Made by a program: the position numbers and the translations under genes
Notes under the pieces: model-generated
The model's database searches: none
Told to the model about the DNA's origin: nothing
Seen by the model: the letters and a program-made list of their open reading frames with translations, nothing else
Source of the DNA: Mangrovactinospora gilvigrisea
GTDB lineage: Bacteria; Actinomycetota; Actinomycetes; Streptomycetales; Streptomycetaceae
Assembly (NCBI RefSeq): GCF_001879105.1
Contig: NZ_MLCF01000059.1
Span: forward strand, 1-59,543
Reading direction: 5' to 3'
DNA length: 59,543 nt
Part shown: positions 1-8,324 of the stretch, in pieces
Position numbering within the stretch: position 1 is the stretch's first letter
Layout: the number at the start of each line of letters is the position of its first letter

Positions 1-60
1 GACCGACCCCGCACGAACAAGGTAGGGATCTCTTTGTAGTCCTTTCCACGGTCCTCCACA

Positions 61-100
61 CCGGCCCGGCGTCGCCTCCGCGCGATTCCGGGCCGGTTTT
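61..100 (+). terminator. Rho-independent terminator of an upstream gene
   Basis: A 9-bp GC stem (61-69 pairs with 88-96) is followed directly by TTTT. It would end transcription entering from the left edge. The rest of 1-306 holds no gene I can support; it carries only this terminator and the PadR operators. Confidence 0.75.
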
Positions 101-184
101 CTGTGCGCTGCGCCGCTCGCATGTGCGGACGAACCGGGGCACAGCGGTGCACGGAAGGGCTCGTTCGGGCCTTATGACCCCCGT

Positions 185-228
185 ATGTATCGCGCCGATA
201 CATCGGCTCGGTATATCGTGCCGATACA
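185..228. promoter_or_regulatory. Tandem PadR-type operators
   Basis: Two palindromes of the form TGTATCG-N3-CGATACA lie at 186-202 (perfect, extendable to ATGTATCG-N3-CGATACAT at 185-203) and 212-228 (one mismatch, TATATCG in the left arm). Their centres are 26 bp apart. They sit about 80 bp before the padR start, and PadR proteins typically bind ATGT/ACAT-type inverted repeats, so autoregulation is inferred. Confidence 0.6.
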
Positions 229-306
229 GGCCGGGGCGCACACCGCATCCCGTCCTGGGCAGTAACCTGGCGAAGCACACGATCAGCTGCGGAGGAGGGG
301 CGAGCC

Positions 307-897
307 ATGGGACGACGTTCAGGAGTCCTGGAGTTCGCCGTCCTCGGACTGCTGAACGACGCCCCGATGCACGGGTACGAGCTGCGCAAGCGGCTCAACA
401 TCCTGCTCGGCACCCTGCGGGCGTTCTCCTACGGATCCCTCTACCCGTGCCTCAAGGCGCTCGTCGCCGAGGGGCTGCTGGTGGAGGAGGACGACCACGG
501 CCCGGCGCTCCCCCCGCGGGGGCTCACCGGAAAACGGGCCCGGATCGTCTACCACGTCACGGAGGCCGGACGGCAGCACTTCGAGGAGCTGCTCGCCGAC
601 TCCGGGCCGGATGCCTGGGAGGACGACCACTTCGGCGTGCACTTCGCGTTCTTCGCCAAGACCGATCGAGCCGTTCGCATGCGGATCCTGGAGGGCCGGC
701 TGGCCCGCCTCCAGGAGCGCCTGGACCGGATGCGCACCGCGCTTTCGCGCAGCCGGGAGCGGCTCGACGACTACACCTTCGAACTGCAGCGCCACGGCGT
801 GGAGTCGGTGGAGCGGGAGGTCCGGTGGCTCAACGAGCTCATCGAGACCGAGCGCGCCGGCCGGCCCCGCCACGACGATGCGCTCGGGGGTTCGTGA
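307..897 (+). CDS. PadR family transcriptional regulator
   Basis: This 196-residue protein has the PadR layout: an N-terminal winged helix (about residues 5-80, with the family-typical [18 protein letters not shown]) and a C-terminal helical dimerisation domain of the Vir_act_alpha_C type (about 95-185). The ATG follows GGAGGAGGGGCGAGCC. The wing carries a slightly long loop, [17 protein letters not shown]. The tandem palindromes at 185-228 are the likely operator. The inositol synthase gene starts 88 bp downstream on the same strand, so PadR may control both genes; the inducer cannot be told from sequence. Confidence 0.93.
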   Translation: MGRRSGVLEFAVLGLLNDAPMHGYELRKRLNILLGTLRAFSYGSLYPCLKALVAEGLLVEEDDHGPALPPRGLTGKRARIVYHVTEAGRQHFEELLADSGPDAWEDDHFGVHFAFFAKTDRAVRMRILEGRLARLQERLDRMRTALSRSRERLDDYTFELQRHGVESVEREVRWLNELIETERAGRPRHDDALGGS

Positions 898-985
898 CCG
901 CCCGATCGACGGGCGGACACGGGTCATGCCGGCGCTTCCCGCGCCGGCACCTCGACGAAGAGAACGAGTAGAAGGAGCAGCCGAG

Positions 986-2071
986 ATGGGGACCACTCCG
1001 ATCCGCGTGGCCGTCGTGGGCGTCGGCAACTGCGCCGCGTCGCTGGTGCAGGGTGTCGAGTACTACAAGGACGCCCCGGACGACACCCGCGTGCCCGGCC
1101 TGATGCATGTCCGCTTCGGCGAGTACCACGTCCGCGACATCCAGTTCGTGGCCGCCTTCGACGTGGACGCCAAGAAGGTCGGCACGGACCTCTCGGAGGC
1201 CATCGGGGCCAGCGAGAACAACACCATCAAGATCGCTGACGTGCCGCCGACCGGCGTCACCGTGCAGCGCGGCCACACCCTCGACGGCCTGGGCCGCTAC
1301 TACCGCGAGACCATCGAGGAGTCCGCCGAGGCCCCGGTGGACGTGGTGCGCGCCCTCAAGGACGCCCAGGTCGACGTGGTGGTCTGCTACCTGCCGGTGG
1401 GCTCCGACACCGCCGCCAAGTTCTACGCCCAGTGCGCCATCGACGCGGGCTGCGCCTTCGTCAACGCCCTCCCGGTGTTCATCGCCGGCACCAAGGAGTG
1501 GGCCGACAAGTTCGAGGCCGCCGGCCTGCCGATCGTCGGCGACGACATCAAGTCCCAGGTGGGCGCCACCATCACGCACCGCGTGATGGCCAAGCTCTTC
1601 GAGGACCGCGGCGTCGTCCTGGACCGCACCATGCAGCTGAACGTCGGCGGCAACATGGACTTCAAGAACATGCTGGAGCGCGACCGGCTGGAGTCCAAGA
1701 AGATCTCCAAGACCCAGGCCGTCACCTCCCAGGTCGACCGCGACCTGGGTGCCGACAACGTGCACATCGGCCCGTCGGACTACGTGGCCTGGCTGGACGA
1801 CCGCAAGTGGGCCTATGTCCGCCTGGAGGGCCGTGCGTTCGGCGACGTCCCGCTGAACCTGGAGTACAAGCTCGAGGTGTGGGACTCCCCGAACTCGGCC
1901 GGCGTCATCATCGACGCGCTGCGCGCCGCGAAGATTGCCAAGGACCGCGGCATCGGCGGCCCGATCCTCAGCGCCTCCAGCTACTTCATGAAGTCCCCGC
2001 CGGTCCAGTACTTCGACGACGAGGCCCGCGAGGCCGTCGAGAAGTTCATCCGCGGCGAGGTCGACCGCTGA
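986..2071 (+). CDS. ino1: Inositol-3-phosphate synthase (NAD-dependent)
   Basis: The 361-residue product converts glucose-6-phosphate to 1D-myo-inositol-3-phosphate, the first committed step towards phosphatidylinositol and mycothiol in actinobacteria. The N-terminus has a Rossmann nucleotide-binding loop ([16 protein letters not shown]) and the length matches the short actinobacterial form. Conserved family segments include [11 protein letters not shown] and LNVGGNMDF. The ATG at 986 follows GAAGGAGCAGCCGAG. A longer upstream reading in the same frame exists but lacks homology and overlaps padR. The gene lies 88 bp after padR, which may regulate it. Confidence 0.96.
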   Translation: MGTTPIRVAVVGVGNCAASLVQGVEYYKDAPDDTRVPGLMHVRFGEYHVRDIQFVAAFDVDAKKVGTDLSEAIGASENNTIKIADVPPTGVTVQRGHTLDGLGRYYRETIEESAEAPVDVVRALKDAQVDVVVCYLPVGSDTAAKFYAQCAIDAGCAFVNALPVFIAGTKEWADKFEAAGLPIVGDDIKSQVGATITHRVMAKLFEDRGVVLDRTMQLNVGGNMDFKNMLERDRLESKKISKTQAVTSQVDRDLGADNVHIGPSDYVAWLDDRKWAYVRLEGRAFGDVPLNLEYKLEVWDSPNSAGVIIDALRAAKIAKDRGIGGPILSASSYFMKSPPVQYFDDEAREAVEKFIRGEVDR

Positions 2072-2094
2072 TCCGACGCCGGATCAACACCCGG

Positions 2095-2124
2095 GCCGGG
2101 GAGGCGCGCTGACGCCTCCCCGGC
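2095..2124. terminator. Bidirectional terminator between ino1 and the EamA gene
   Basis: A perfect 12-bp stem (2095-2106 with 2113-2124, loop CGCTGA) lies between two convergent genes. The stem ends one base before the EamA stop codon. Confidence 0.7.
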
Positions 2125-3039
2125 TCAGGCGCGTGCGCGCTGCGTGACGGCGATGCACACCAGCACGGCGGCCGCGGTCGGCGGCGCCGCCGGAGGGAGG
2201 TGCTCGCCCAGCAGCAGCACCGACCACACCAGGGTGAGCAGCGGCTGGGCGAGCTGGAGCTGGCCGGCCCGCGCCACCCCGATGCCGGCCATCCCGCGGT
2301 ACCAGACGACGAACGCGCCGAACTGCGAGACCGCGGCGATGTACAGGAGCCCGGCCACCGCCTCGGCGGTGGGGTGCACCGGCTCGACCGCCAGGGCCGC
2401 CACCGCGGTGGCGGCGGTGACCGGCAGCGCGGCGACCACCGCCCAGGCGATCACCTGCCAGCCCGGCATCCGGCGGGCCAGCCGGCCGCCCTCCGCGTAC
2501 CCGGCCGCGCACACCAGCAGCGCGGCCAGCAGGTACAGATCGGCGAGCGTCGGCCGGCCGTGGCTCTGCAGCAGGGTGAAGGCGAGCACCACCGCCGCGC
2601 CGGCGACCGCGCCCCACCAGAACGGCGCGGGCTGCCGCACCCGGGTGCGCAGCGTCGCGACGACCGCGGTGGCCAGCGGCAGCACCCCGATGACGATCGC
2701 CGAGTGCGCGGTCGAGGAGGTCTGCAGCGCCAATGTGGTGAGCAGCGGGAAGCCGAGCACGCAGCCGCCCGCGACGACCAGCAGGCCGGGCCGGTCCTGC
2801 CGGGCGGGGAGCGGCACCCGCGCCGCGGCCAGCGCCGCCCCGGCGAGCAGCGCGGCGATCACCCCGCGCAGCCCGGTGGACGTCCAGGGGCCGAAGCCCG
2901 CCAGCGACCAGGCCGTGCCGGGGAAGCTGAGCGAGAAGCCGAGCACTCCCAGGGCCGCGAGGGCGGTTCCGCGGGATGCGGCTATCGGCGCTATCGGCGC
3001 TATCGGCGGTTCCGTAGTAGCGCTATCGTGTCCTGACAT
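2125..3039 (-). CDS. EamA/DMT family transporter
   Basis: This 304-residue protein has ten hydrophobic segments in two EamA repeats, typical of drug/metabolite exporters such as RhaT or YdcZ relatives. Near the N-terminus is a PIA-PIA-PIA tripeptide repeat encoded by three tandem copies of CTATCGGCG. The ATG (3039-3037) overlaps the start codon of the divergent MocR gene in the palindrome CATG. A -10-like TACCAT lies 5 nt before the ATG on this strand, which suggests a leaderless message. The MocR neighbour is the likely regulator. The substrate is unknown. Confidence 0.85.
   Translation of the reverse strand: MSGHDSATTEPPIAPIAPIAASRGTALAALGVLGFSLSFPGTAWSLAGFGPWTSTGLRGVIAALLAGAALAAARVPLPARQDRPGLLVVAGGCVLGFPLLTTLALQTSSTAHSAIVIGVLPLATAVVATLRTRVRQPAPFWWGAVAGAAVVLAFTLLQSHGRPTLADLYLLAALLVCAAGYAEGGRLARRMPGWQVIAWAVVAALPVTAATAVAALAVEPVHPTAEAVAGLLYIAAVSQFGAFVVWYRGMAGIGVARAGQLQLAQPLLTLVWSVLLLGEHLPPAAPPTAAAVLVCIAVTQRARA
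2982..3008. repeat. Three tandem CTATCGGCG repeats
   Basis: The 9-bp unit is repeated exactly three times at 2982, 2991 and 3000. The overlapping 9-mer GCGCTATCG occurs at 2988, 2997 and again at 3020 beside the divergent starts. The repeats are coding (PIA repeats of the EamA protein), but the direct-repeat spacing also fits a MocR-type operator. Confidence 0.6.
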
Positions 3040-3053
3040 GAATCATGGTAGCA
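3020..3053. promoter_or_regulatory. Shared leaderless promoters and putative MocR operator
   Basis: The two start codons overlap at CATG (3037-3040). On the plus strand TATCGT (3024-3029) lies 8 nt before the MocR ATG. On the minus strand TACCAT lies 5 nt before the EamA ATG. An imperfect inverted repeat, GCTATCGTG with CATGGTAGC (7 of 9 positions), flanks the starts. No Shine-Dalgarno sequence can fit for either gene, so both are predicted leaderless. Confidence 0.5.
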
Positions 3054-4465
3054 GTGTGGACCAGCTGGCCTCGGTGCTCCGGGCCGAGCTGGAGCGCTAC
3101 CCGGAAGGCGGCCGACTGCCCTCCAGCCGCACCCTGATGGAGCGCCACCGGGTGAGCCCGGTGACGGTCTCCCGGGCCATCGCCGCGCTGGTCGCCGAGG
3201 GCTCGGTGGTCTCCCGGCCCGGCGCGGGCGTCTTCCGCGCCCGGCTGCGGGCCGCGCCCCGACCGGGCGGCGACGTCTCCTGGCAGGAGGTGGCGCTCGC
3301 CGCCGACGGCCCGGCCGGCCGCGGCCGCGCGGACGCCTCCGGGGTGCTAGGCACGCTCGCCGTCCCGGCCGCCGGGGTGATCGACCTCAACGGCGGCTAC
3401 CCGCACCCCTCGCTGCAGCCCGAGCGGGCGCTCGCCGGGGCGCTGGCCCGCGCCGGACGGCGGCCCGGCACCTGGGAGCGGCCGCCCGTCGAGGGCCTGC
3501 CCGAGCTGCGCGCCTGGTTCGCCCGCGACATCGGCGGCCCGGACGGCGCGCTCACCGCCGCCGACGTACTGATCACCGGCGGCGGGCAGAGCGCGCTGAC
3601 CACCGCGCTGCGCGCGCTCGCCGCGCCGGGCGCGCCGGTGCTCGTGGAGTCCCCCACCTATCCCGGCGCCCTCGCGGTGGCGCGGGCCGCCGGGCTGCGT
3701 CCCGTCCCGGTGCCGGTGGACGGCGACGGGCTGCGCCCCGGGCTGCTGGCGGACGCCTTCCGGGCCACCGGGGCGCGGGTGCTGGTCTGCCAGCCGCTCT
3801 TCCACAACCCCACCGGGGCGGTGCTCGCCCCCGAGCGGCGCCACGAGGTGCTGCGGATCGCCCGCGAGGCCGGGGCGTTCGTGGTGGAGGACGACTTCGC
3901 GCGGCTGCTGGCGCACTCCGACGCCCCGCCCTCGCCGCGGCCGCTGGCGGCCGACGACCCGGACGGGGTGGTGGTGCACATCCGGTCGCTCACCAAGGCC
4001 ACCTCGCCGAGCCTGCGCATCGGCGCGCTCACCGCGCGCGGGCCCGCGCTGGAGCGGCTGCGCACCACCCAGGTCGTCGACAGCTTCTTCGTCCCCCGGC
4101 CGCTCCAGGAGACCGCGCTGGAACTGGTCGGGTCGCCGGCCTGGCGCACCCATCTGCGCAGGCTGGCCGAGGGATTGCGGGAGCGGCGCAGCGCGCTGGC
4201 GGCGGCGCTGCACGGTGCGCTCCCGGAGCTGCGCACCCGGATCCCGCACGGCGGCTACCACCTGTGGCTGCGGCTGCCCGACGGCACCGACGAGGCCGCG
4301 CTGGCCGCGGCGGCGCTCGCCGAGGGCGTCGCCGTCACCCCGGGCCGCGCCTACTACCCGGCCGAACCGCCCGCGCCGCACCTGCGCCTCACCCACATCA
4401 GCGCCGCCGGCACCGCCCAACTCGCCGAGGGCGTCGAGCGCCTGCGCCGCGCGGTTGTGAGATAG
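3038..4465 (+). CDS. MocR-type regulator (GntR HTH fused to PLP aminotransferase domain)
   Basis: The 475-residue protein starts with a GntR winged helix (about 10-75, with [21 protein letters not shown]) followed by a fold-type I aminotransferase domain. Visible PLP elements are HNPTG, the aspartate in EDDFARLL and the Schiff-base lysine in RSLTKATSPSLRIG. MocR proteins use PLP or an amine adduct as ligand and often regulate a divergent gene, here the EamA exporter. The ATG at 3038 was chosen because the HTH begins at once. An MFS gene follows 52 bp downstream and may be co-transcribed. Confidence 0.92.
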   Translation: MNHGSSVDQLASVLRAELERYPEGGRLPSSRTLMERHRVSPVTVSRAIAALVAEGSVVSRPGAGVFRARLRAAPRPGGDVSWQEVALAADGPAGRGRADASGVLGTLAVPAAGVIDLNGGYPHPSLQPERALAGALARAGRRPGTWERPPVEGLPELRAWFARDIGGPDGALTAADVLITGGGQSALTTALRALAAPGAPVLVESPTYPGALAVARAAGLRPVPVPVDGDGLRPGLLADAFRATGARVLVCQPLFHNPTGAVLAPERRHEVLRIAREAGAFVVEDDFARLLAHSDAPPSPRPLAADDPDGVVVHIRSLTKATSPSLRIGALTARGPALERLRTTQVVDSFFVPRPLQETALELVGSPAWRTHLRRLAEGLRERRSALAAALHGALPELRTRIPHGGYHLWLRLPDGTDEAALAAAALAEGVAVTPGRAYYPAEPPAPHLRLTHISAAGTAQLAEGVERLRRAVVR

Positions 4466-4517
4466 CCCGCCCCGGGACGGCTTCGGCGCCGAGGCGGCGG
4501 GGCGGCAGACTGTCCCG

Positions 4518-5819
4518 GTGACCCGGTCCCTGCTCTCCCACCCCCAGTTCCGCCGGCTGATGGCGACCCGCCTCACCTCGCAACTCGCCGACGGCGCCTT
4601 CCAGGTGGCCCTCGCCTCCTACGTGGTGTTCTCCCCGGAGCGGCAGGCCACCCCTGCCAAGATCGCCTCGGCGCTCGCCGTGCTGCTGCTGCCGTACTCG
4701 CTGCTCGGCCCCTTCACCGGGGTGCTGCTGGACCGCTGGCGCCGCCGCCAGGTGCTGCTGCGCGCCAACCTGCTGCGCGCCGGCCTCGCCGCGGCCACCG
4801 CCGCGCTGCTGCTCACCTCCCGCGCCGACTGGTCCTTCTACGCGGCCGCGCTGCTGGTCACCGCCGTCAACCGGTTCGTCCTCGCCGGGCTCTCCGCCTC
4901 GCTGCCGCACACCGTCCCCGCGGAGAAGCTGATCACCGCCAACGCCGTCGCCCCGACCGCCGGGACGGTGGCCGCCACCCTCGGCGGCGGCGCCGCCCTC
5001 GTCGTCCAGCTGGTGGTGCCGCCCGGCTCCGGCGCGGACGCCGCCGTGGTGGCCATCGCCGGCGCGCTCTACCTGGTCTCCGCGGGCTGCGCGGCCACCA
5101 TGCCCGTCGCGCTGCTCGGCCCCGCCCGGGTGCGCCGCATTCCGCTGCGCGCGGCGGTCGCCGACACCGCGCGCGGGCTGCGCGACGGGCTGCGCCACCT
5201 CGCCGCGCGCCGCGCCGCCGCCGACGCACTGGCCGCGGTCACCGCGATGCGCTTCTGCTACGGCGTGCTGACGGTGACGATGCTGATGCTCTGCCGCTAC
5301 GCCTTCAACGACCCCTCGGACACCGCGGCCGGGCTGCGCACCCTGGGGCTGGCGGTGGGCCTCTCCGGAGCCGGGTTCTTCGTCGCCGCGCTGATCACCC
5401 CGAGCGCGGTGCGGCGCCTCGGGGTGGACGGCTGGATCGTCGCCTGCGCGGCCGCCGCCGCCGTGCTGGAGCCGCTGCTGGGCCTCACCTTCCGTCAGGC
5501 TCCGGTGCTCGCCGCGGCGTTCTTCGTCGGAATAGCCACCCAGGGCGTCAAGATAGCCACCGACACCGCGGTGCAGAGCGGTGTCGACGACGCCTACCGG
5601 GGGCGCGTCTTCGCCCTCTACGACATGCTCTTCAACGGCGCCTACGTGGCCGCTGCCGCGCTCGCCGCGCTGGTGCTGCCCGCGGACGGGCGCGCCCCGC
5701 ACGTCCTCGCCGCGCTGGCGGTGCTCTACGCGCTGGTCGCCGCCGGCCATGCGCTGGGGCGGCGGCGCCGGGCACGGCTCAATGTCACGCGAGTGCCACA
5801 GTCCTCAAAAGGCAGCTGA
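4518..5819 (+). CDS. MFS transporter
   Basis: This 433-residue protein has about 12 hydrophobic segments and a typical MFS start (RRLMATRLTSQLADGAFQVA) with the loop-2/3 motif LLDRWRRRQVLL. It belongs to the putative drug-efflux branch of the superfamily. The GTG at 4518 lies 52 bp after the MocR gene; the ribosome site is weak. The substrate cannot be told. The C-terminus ends in a basic stretch (ALGRRRRARL) on the cytoplasmic side. Confidence 0.88.
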   Translation: MTRSLLSHPQFRRLMATRLTSQLADGAFQVALASYVVFSPERQATPAKIASALAVLLLPYSLLGPFTGVLLDRWRRRQVLLRANLLRAGLAAATAALLLTSRADWSFYAAALLVTAVNRFVLAGLSASLPHTVPAEKLITANAVAPTAGTVAATLGGGAALVVQLVVPPGSGADAAVVAIAGALYLVSAGCAATMPVALLGPARVRRIPLRAAVADTARGLRDGLRHLAARRAAADALAAVTAMRFCYGVLTVTMLMLCRYAFNDPSDTAAGLRTLGLAVGLSGAGFFVAALITPSAVRRLGVDGWIVACAAAAAVLEPLLGLTFRQAPVLAAAFFVGIATQGVKIATDTAVQSGVDDAYRGRVFALYDMLFNGAYVAAAALAALVLPADGRAPHVLAALAVLYALVAAGHALGRRRRARLNVTRVPQSSKGS

Positions 5820-5914
5820 CGCCGCGCCCCGCGCCTGACAGTCTTCCCCTGCGCAGCCGTTGCGCAGTCGTTGTCCCGTGACGACACACCTCATGTATGT
5901 GGAGGGGGAGCAGC

Positions 5915-6523
5915 ATGAGCAGCCCCTACGGACCTCAGCAGCCCTATGGGGGCCAGCAGCCGAACGGTCCGCAGCAGCCGCCCTACGGCGGGCAGGCGCC
6001 GCAGCCGCCCTATGGTCAGCCGCCGCAGCAGCCCTACGGAGCGCAGCCCGGCCCGGTGCCGAACCCCGCGCCGGGGCCGTACGCCGGAGGCCCGCAGCAG
6101 CCCTACGCCCAGGGGATGCCGCAGCCCGGCCCGGTGCCGGGGCCGATACCCGGGCAGGGCCAGGGCCAGGTCCCCGGTCCGCCCTACTACGGGCAGCGTC
6201 CGCCGAGCGGGCCCGGCCGGGGGCGCATCATCGCGCGGGTGATCGGCGGCGTGGTCGTCCTCGGCCTCGTCATCGCCGGCTTCGTCCTGTCGCAGAGCGA
6301 CCCCGACCACGCCAAGGCCGGCGACTGCATGACGGGCTCCACCGCCAGCGAGCTGAAGATCACCAAGTGCTCCGACCCGGACGCCCAGTTCACGGTCGAG
6401 AAGGTGGTCAAGGACAGCAACGACGACTCCCAGTGCGACGGGACCGGCGCCGACCGCGTCTACACCCAGCACCGCTCCGGCAGCTCCAGCGACGAGCTGC
6501 TGCTCTGCCTCAAGGAGCGCTGA
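5915..6523 (+). CDS. LppU/SCO3897-like membrane-anchored protein
   Basis: The 202-residue protein has a Pro/Gln/Gly/Tyr-rich cytoplasmic N-terminus (about 1-105, repeats of QQPYG), one membrane segment (VIGGVVVLGLVIAGFVL) and a small extracellular domain with four cysteines (GDCMTG, TKCSD, SQCDG, LLCL). That pattern fits the LppU/SCO3897 family, whose function is unknown. ATG 5915 was preferred to the upstream ATG at 5897 because GGAGGGGGAGC precedes it. The gene is convergent with cca and the gap is filled by two parS sites. Confidence 0.75.
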   Translation: MSSPYGPQQPYGGQQPNGPQQPPYGGQAPQPPYGQPPQQPYGAQPGPVPNPAPGPYAGGPQQPYAQGMPQPGPVPGPIPGQGQGQVPGPPYYGQRPPSGPGRGRIIARVIGGVVVLGLVIAGFVLSQSDPDHAKAGDCMTGSTASELKITKCSDPDAQFTVEKVVKDSNDDSQCDGTGADRVYTQHRSGSSSDELLLCLKER

Positions 6524-6537
6524 GCCGGATCGGTCCG

Positions 6538-6551
6538 GTTTCACGTGAAAC
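6538..6551. other. parS: parS site (perfect)
   Basis: GTTTCACGTGAAAC, the 14-bp ParB-binding palindrome of Streptomyces. It is the first of a tandem pair between the convergent LppU-like gene and cca. Confidence 0.93.
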
Positions 6552-6565
6552 AGTCCGTCCGCGCC

Positions 6566-6579
6566 GTTTCACGTGAAAC
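6566..6579. other. parS: parS site (perfect)
   Basis: Second perfect copy, 28 bp start-to-start from the first and followed by the same AGTCCGTC sequence. It ends six bases before the cca stop codon. The two copies could pair with one another as a 14-bp stem with a 14-nt loop. Confidence 0.93.
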
Positions 6580-6585
6580 AGTCCG

Positions 6586-8076
6586 TCAGGAGCGGTTCGC
6601 CCACCACTCCTTGAGCGCCTCCACCGCAGCCCCGTGCTCCATCGGGCCGTTCTCCAGGCGCAGTTCCAGCAGGTGCTTGTAGGCCTGCCCGACCTCCGGG
6701 CCCGGCGCGATGCCGAGGATCGTCATGATCTCGTTGCCGTCCAGATCCGGACGGATCGAGTCCAGCTCCTCCTGCTCCTGCAGCTGCGCGATGCGCTCCT
6801 CCAGCGCGTCGTAGGCGCGCGAGAGCGCCTGCGCCTTGCGCCGGTTGCGCGTGGTGCAGTCGGAGCGCGTCAGCTTGTGCAGCCGGGAGAGCAGCGGCCC
6901 GGCGTCGCGCACATAGCGGCGCACCGCGGAGTCCGTCCACTCGCCGGTGCCATAGCCGTGGAAGCGCAGGTGCAGCTCCACCAGCCGCGACACCTCCTCC
7001 ACCATCTCCTTGGAGTACTTCAGCTTCCGCATCCGGGAGCGCGTCATCTTGGCGCCCACCACCTCGTGGTGGTGGAAGGAGACCCGGCCGTCGGACTCGA
7101 AGCGGCGGGTGCGCGGCTTCCCGATGTCGTGGAGCAGCGCGGAGAGGCGCAGCACCAGGTCCGGCCCGTCCTCCTCCAGGTCGATCGCCTGCTCCAGCAC
7201 CGTCAGGGTGTGCTCGTAGACGTCCTTGTGGCGGTGGTGCTCGTCATGGGTCAGCCGCAGCGCCGGCAGCTCCGGCAGCACCCGCTCGGCGATGCCGGTC
7301 TCCACCAGCAGCGTCAGCCCGGCGCGCGGATGCGGCGCCAGCAGCAGCTTGTTGAGCTCGGCCTGGACGCGCTCCGCCGAGACGATGTCGATCCGGTCCG
7401 CCATGCCGGTCATCGCGGCGCGCACCTCGGGCGCCACCTCGAAGCCCAGCTGCGCGGCGAAGCGCGCGGCGCGCATCATGCGCAGCGGGTCGTCGGAGAA
7501 GGAGTCCTCCGGCGCGGCCGGCGTGCGCAGCACGCCCGCGGCGAGGTCCTCCAGCCCGTGGTGCGGATCGACGAACTGGATGCCGGGCAGCTCCACCGCC
7601 ATCGCGTTGACGGTGAAGTCGCGGCGCACCAGGTCGCCCTCGAGGGTGTCGCCGTAGGAGACCTGGGGCTTGCGCGAGGTGCGGTCGTACGCCTCGGAGC
7701 GGTAGGTGGTGATCTCCAGCTGGAGCGGCTCGCCGTCCGCGCCGGCCTTCTGGCAGCCGACCGTGCCGAAGGCGATGCCGACGTCCCACACCGCGTCGGC
7801 CCAGCCGCGCACCAGCGCGAGGATCTGCTCGGGGCGGGCGTCGGTGGTGAAGTCGAGGTCGTTGCCGAGCCGGCCGAGCAGCGCGTCCCGCACCGAACCG
7901 CCGACCAGCGCCAGCCGGTGGCCGGCTGCGGAGAAGCGGTGGGCGAGGTCCTCGGCGACCGAGGAGACCCGCAGCAGCTCGCCCACGGCCCGGCGCTGCG
8001 CCTGGCTGAGGGCGCCGCCGGCGGGCGGCGCAGCGGGAGCGGTCTCGATCTCGGGGGTGTTCTCGGCGTTCGGCAC
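6586..8076 (-). CDS. cca: CCA tRNA nucleotidyltransferase
   Basis: The 496-residue enzyme adds or repairs the 3' CCA of tRNAs. The N-terminal class II nucleotidyltransferase core shows GGSVRDALLG and the catalytic DLDFTT; the RRDFTVNAMA and DPLRMMRAARFAAQLGF motifs follow. A central HD domain is visible (LLHDIGKPRT, FHHHEVVG). GTG 8076 was chosen; a TTG at 8085 is also open. TACCCT lies 8 nt upstream of the GTG and no clear ribosome site is seen, so the message may be leaderless. Neither tRNA gene in this window encodes a full CCA end, which fits the need for this enzyme. Confidence 0.95.
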   Translation of the reverse strand: MPNAENTPEIETAPAAPPAGGALSQAQRRAVGELLRVSSVAEDLAHRFSAAGHRLALVGGSVRDALLGRLGNDLDFTTDARPEQILALVRGWADAVWDVGIAFGTVGCQKAGADGEPLQLEITTYRSEAYDRTSRKPQVSYGDTLEGDLVRRDFTVNAMAVELPGIQFVDPHHGLEDLAAGVLRTPAAPEDSFSDDPLRMMRAARFAAQLGFEVAPEVRAAMTGMADRIDIVSAERVQAELNKLLLAPHPRAGLTLLVETGIAERVLPELPALRLTHDEHHRHKDVYEHTLTVLEQAIDLEEDGPDLVLRLSALLHDIGKPRTRRFESDGRVSFHHHEVVGAKMTRSRMRKLKYSKEMVEEVSRLVELHLRFHGYGTGEWTDSAVRRYVRDAGPLLSRLHKLTRSDCTTRNRRKAQALSRAYDALEERIAQLQEQEELDSIRPDLDGNEIMTILGIAPGPEVGQAYKHLLELRLENGPMEHGAAVEALKEWWANRS

Positions 8077-8324
8077 GACCAACAAGGGTAACGTCCGTCC
8101 CGACCCGCCCCGGACGGTCGCGACAAGCGGAACCGGCAGGGCCTCCGGACGCGTCCGGAGGAGCGGGGGAACCGCGGCCCGCGGAGGATCGAACCCCCTC
8201 CGGGAGCAGGCGGTTCACCATGACGGCCGGAGCCCCGGCACTCGCGGAACCCGCCGTCGTTACCATTCCAGGACGCACCTTCCTGGACGCACATCCGACG
8301 ACACACCCGAGGGCGGAATCACGC

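Noticed and set aside
2982..3008. Triple 9-bp repeat considered as a CRISPR or mobile element trace
   Set aside because: It is contiguous, without spacers, and encodes an in-frame PIA repeat.
2144..3037. Plus-strand extension of the MocR frame through the EamA gene
   Set aside because: It has Ala/Thr/Ser-rich shadow composition, and the MocR HTH starts right at ATG 3038.
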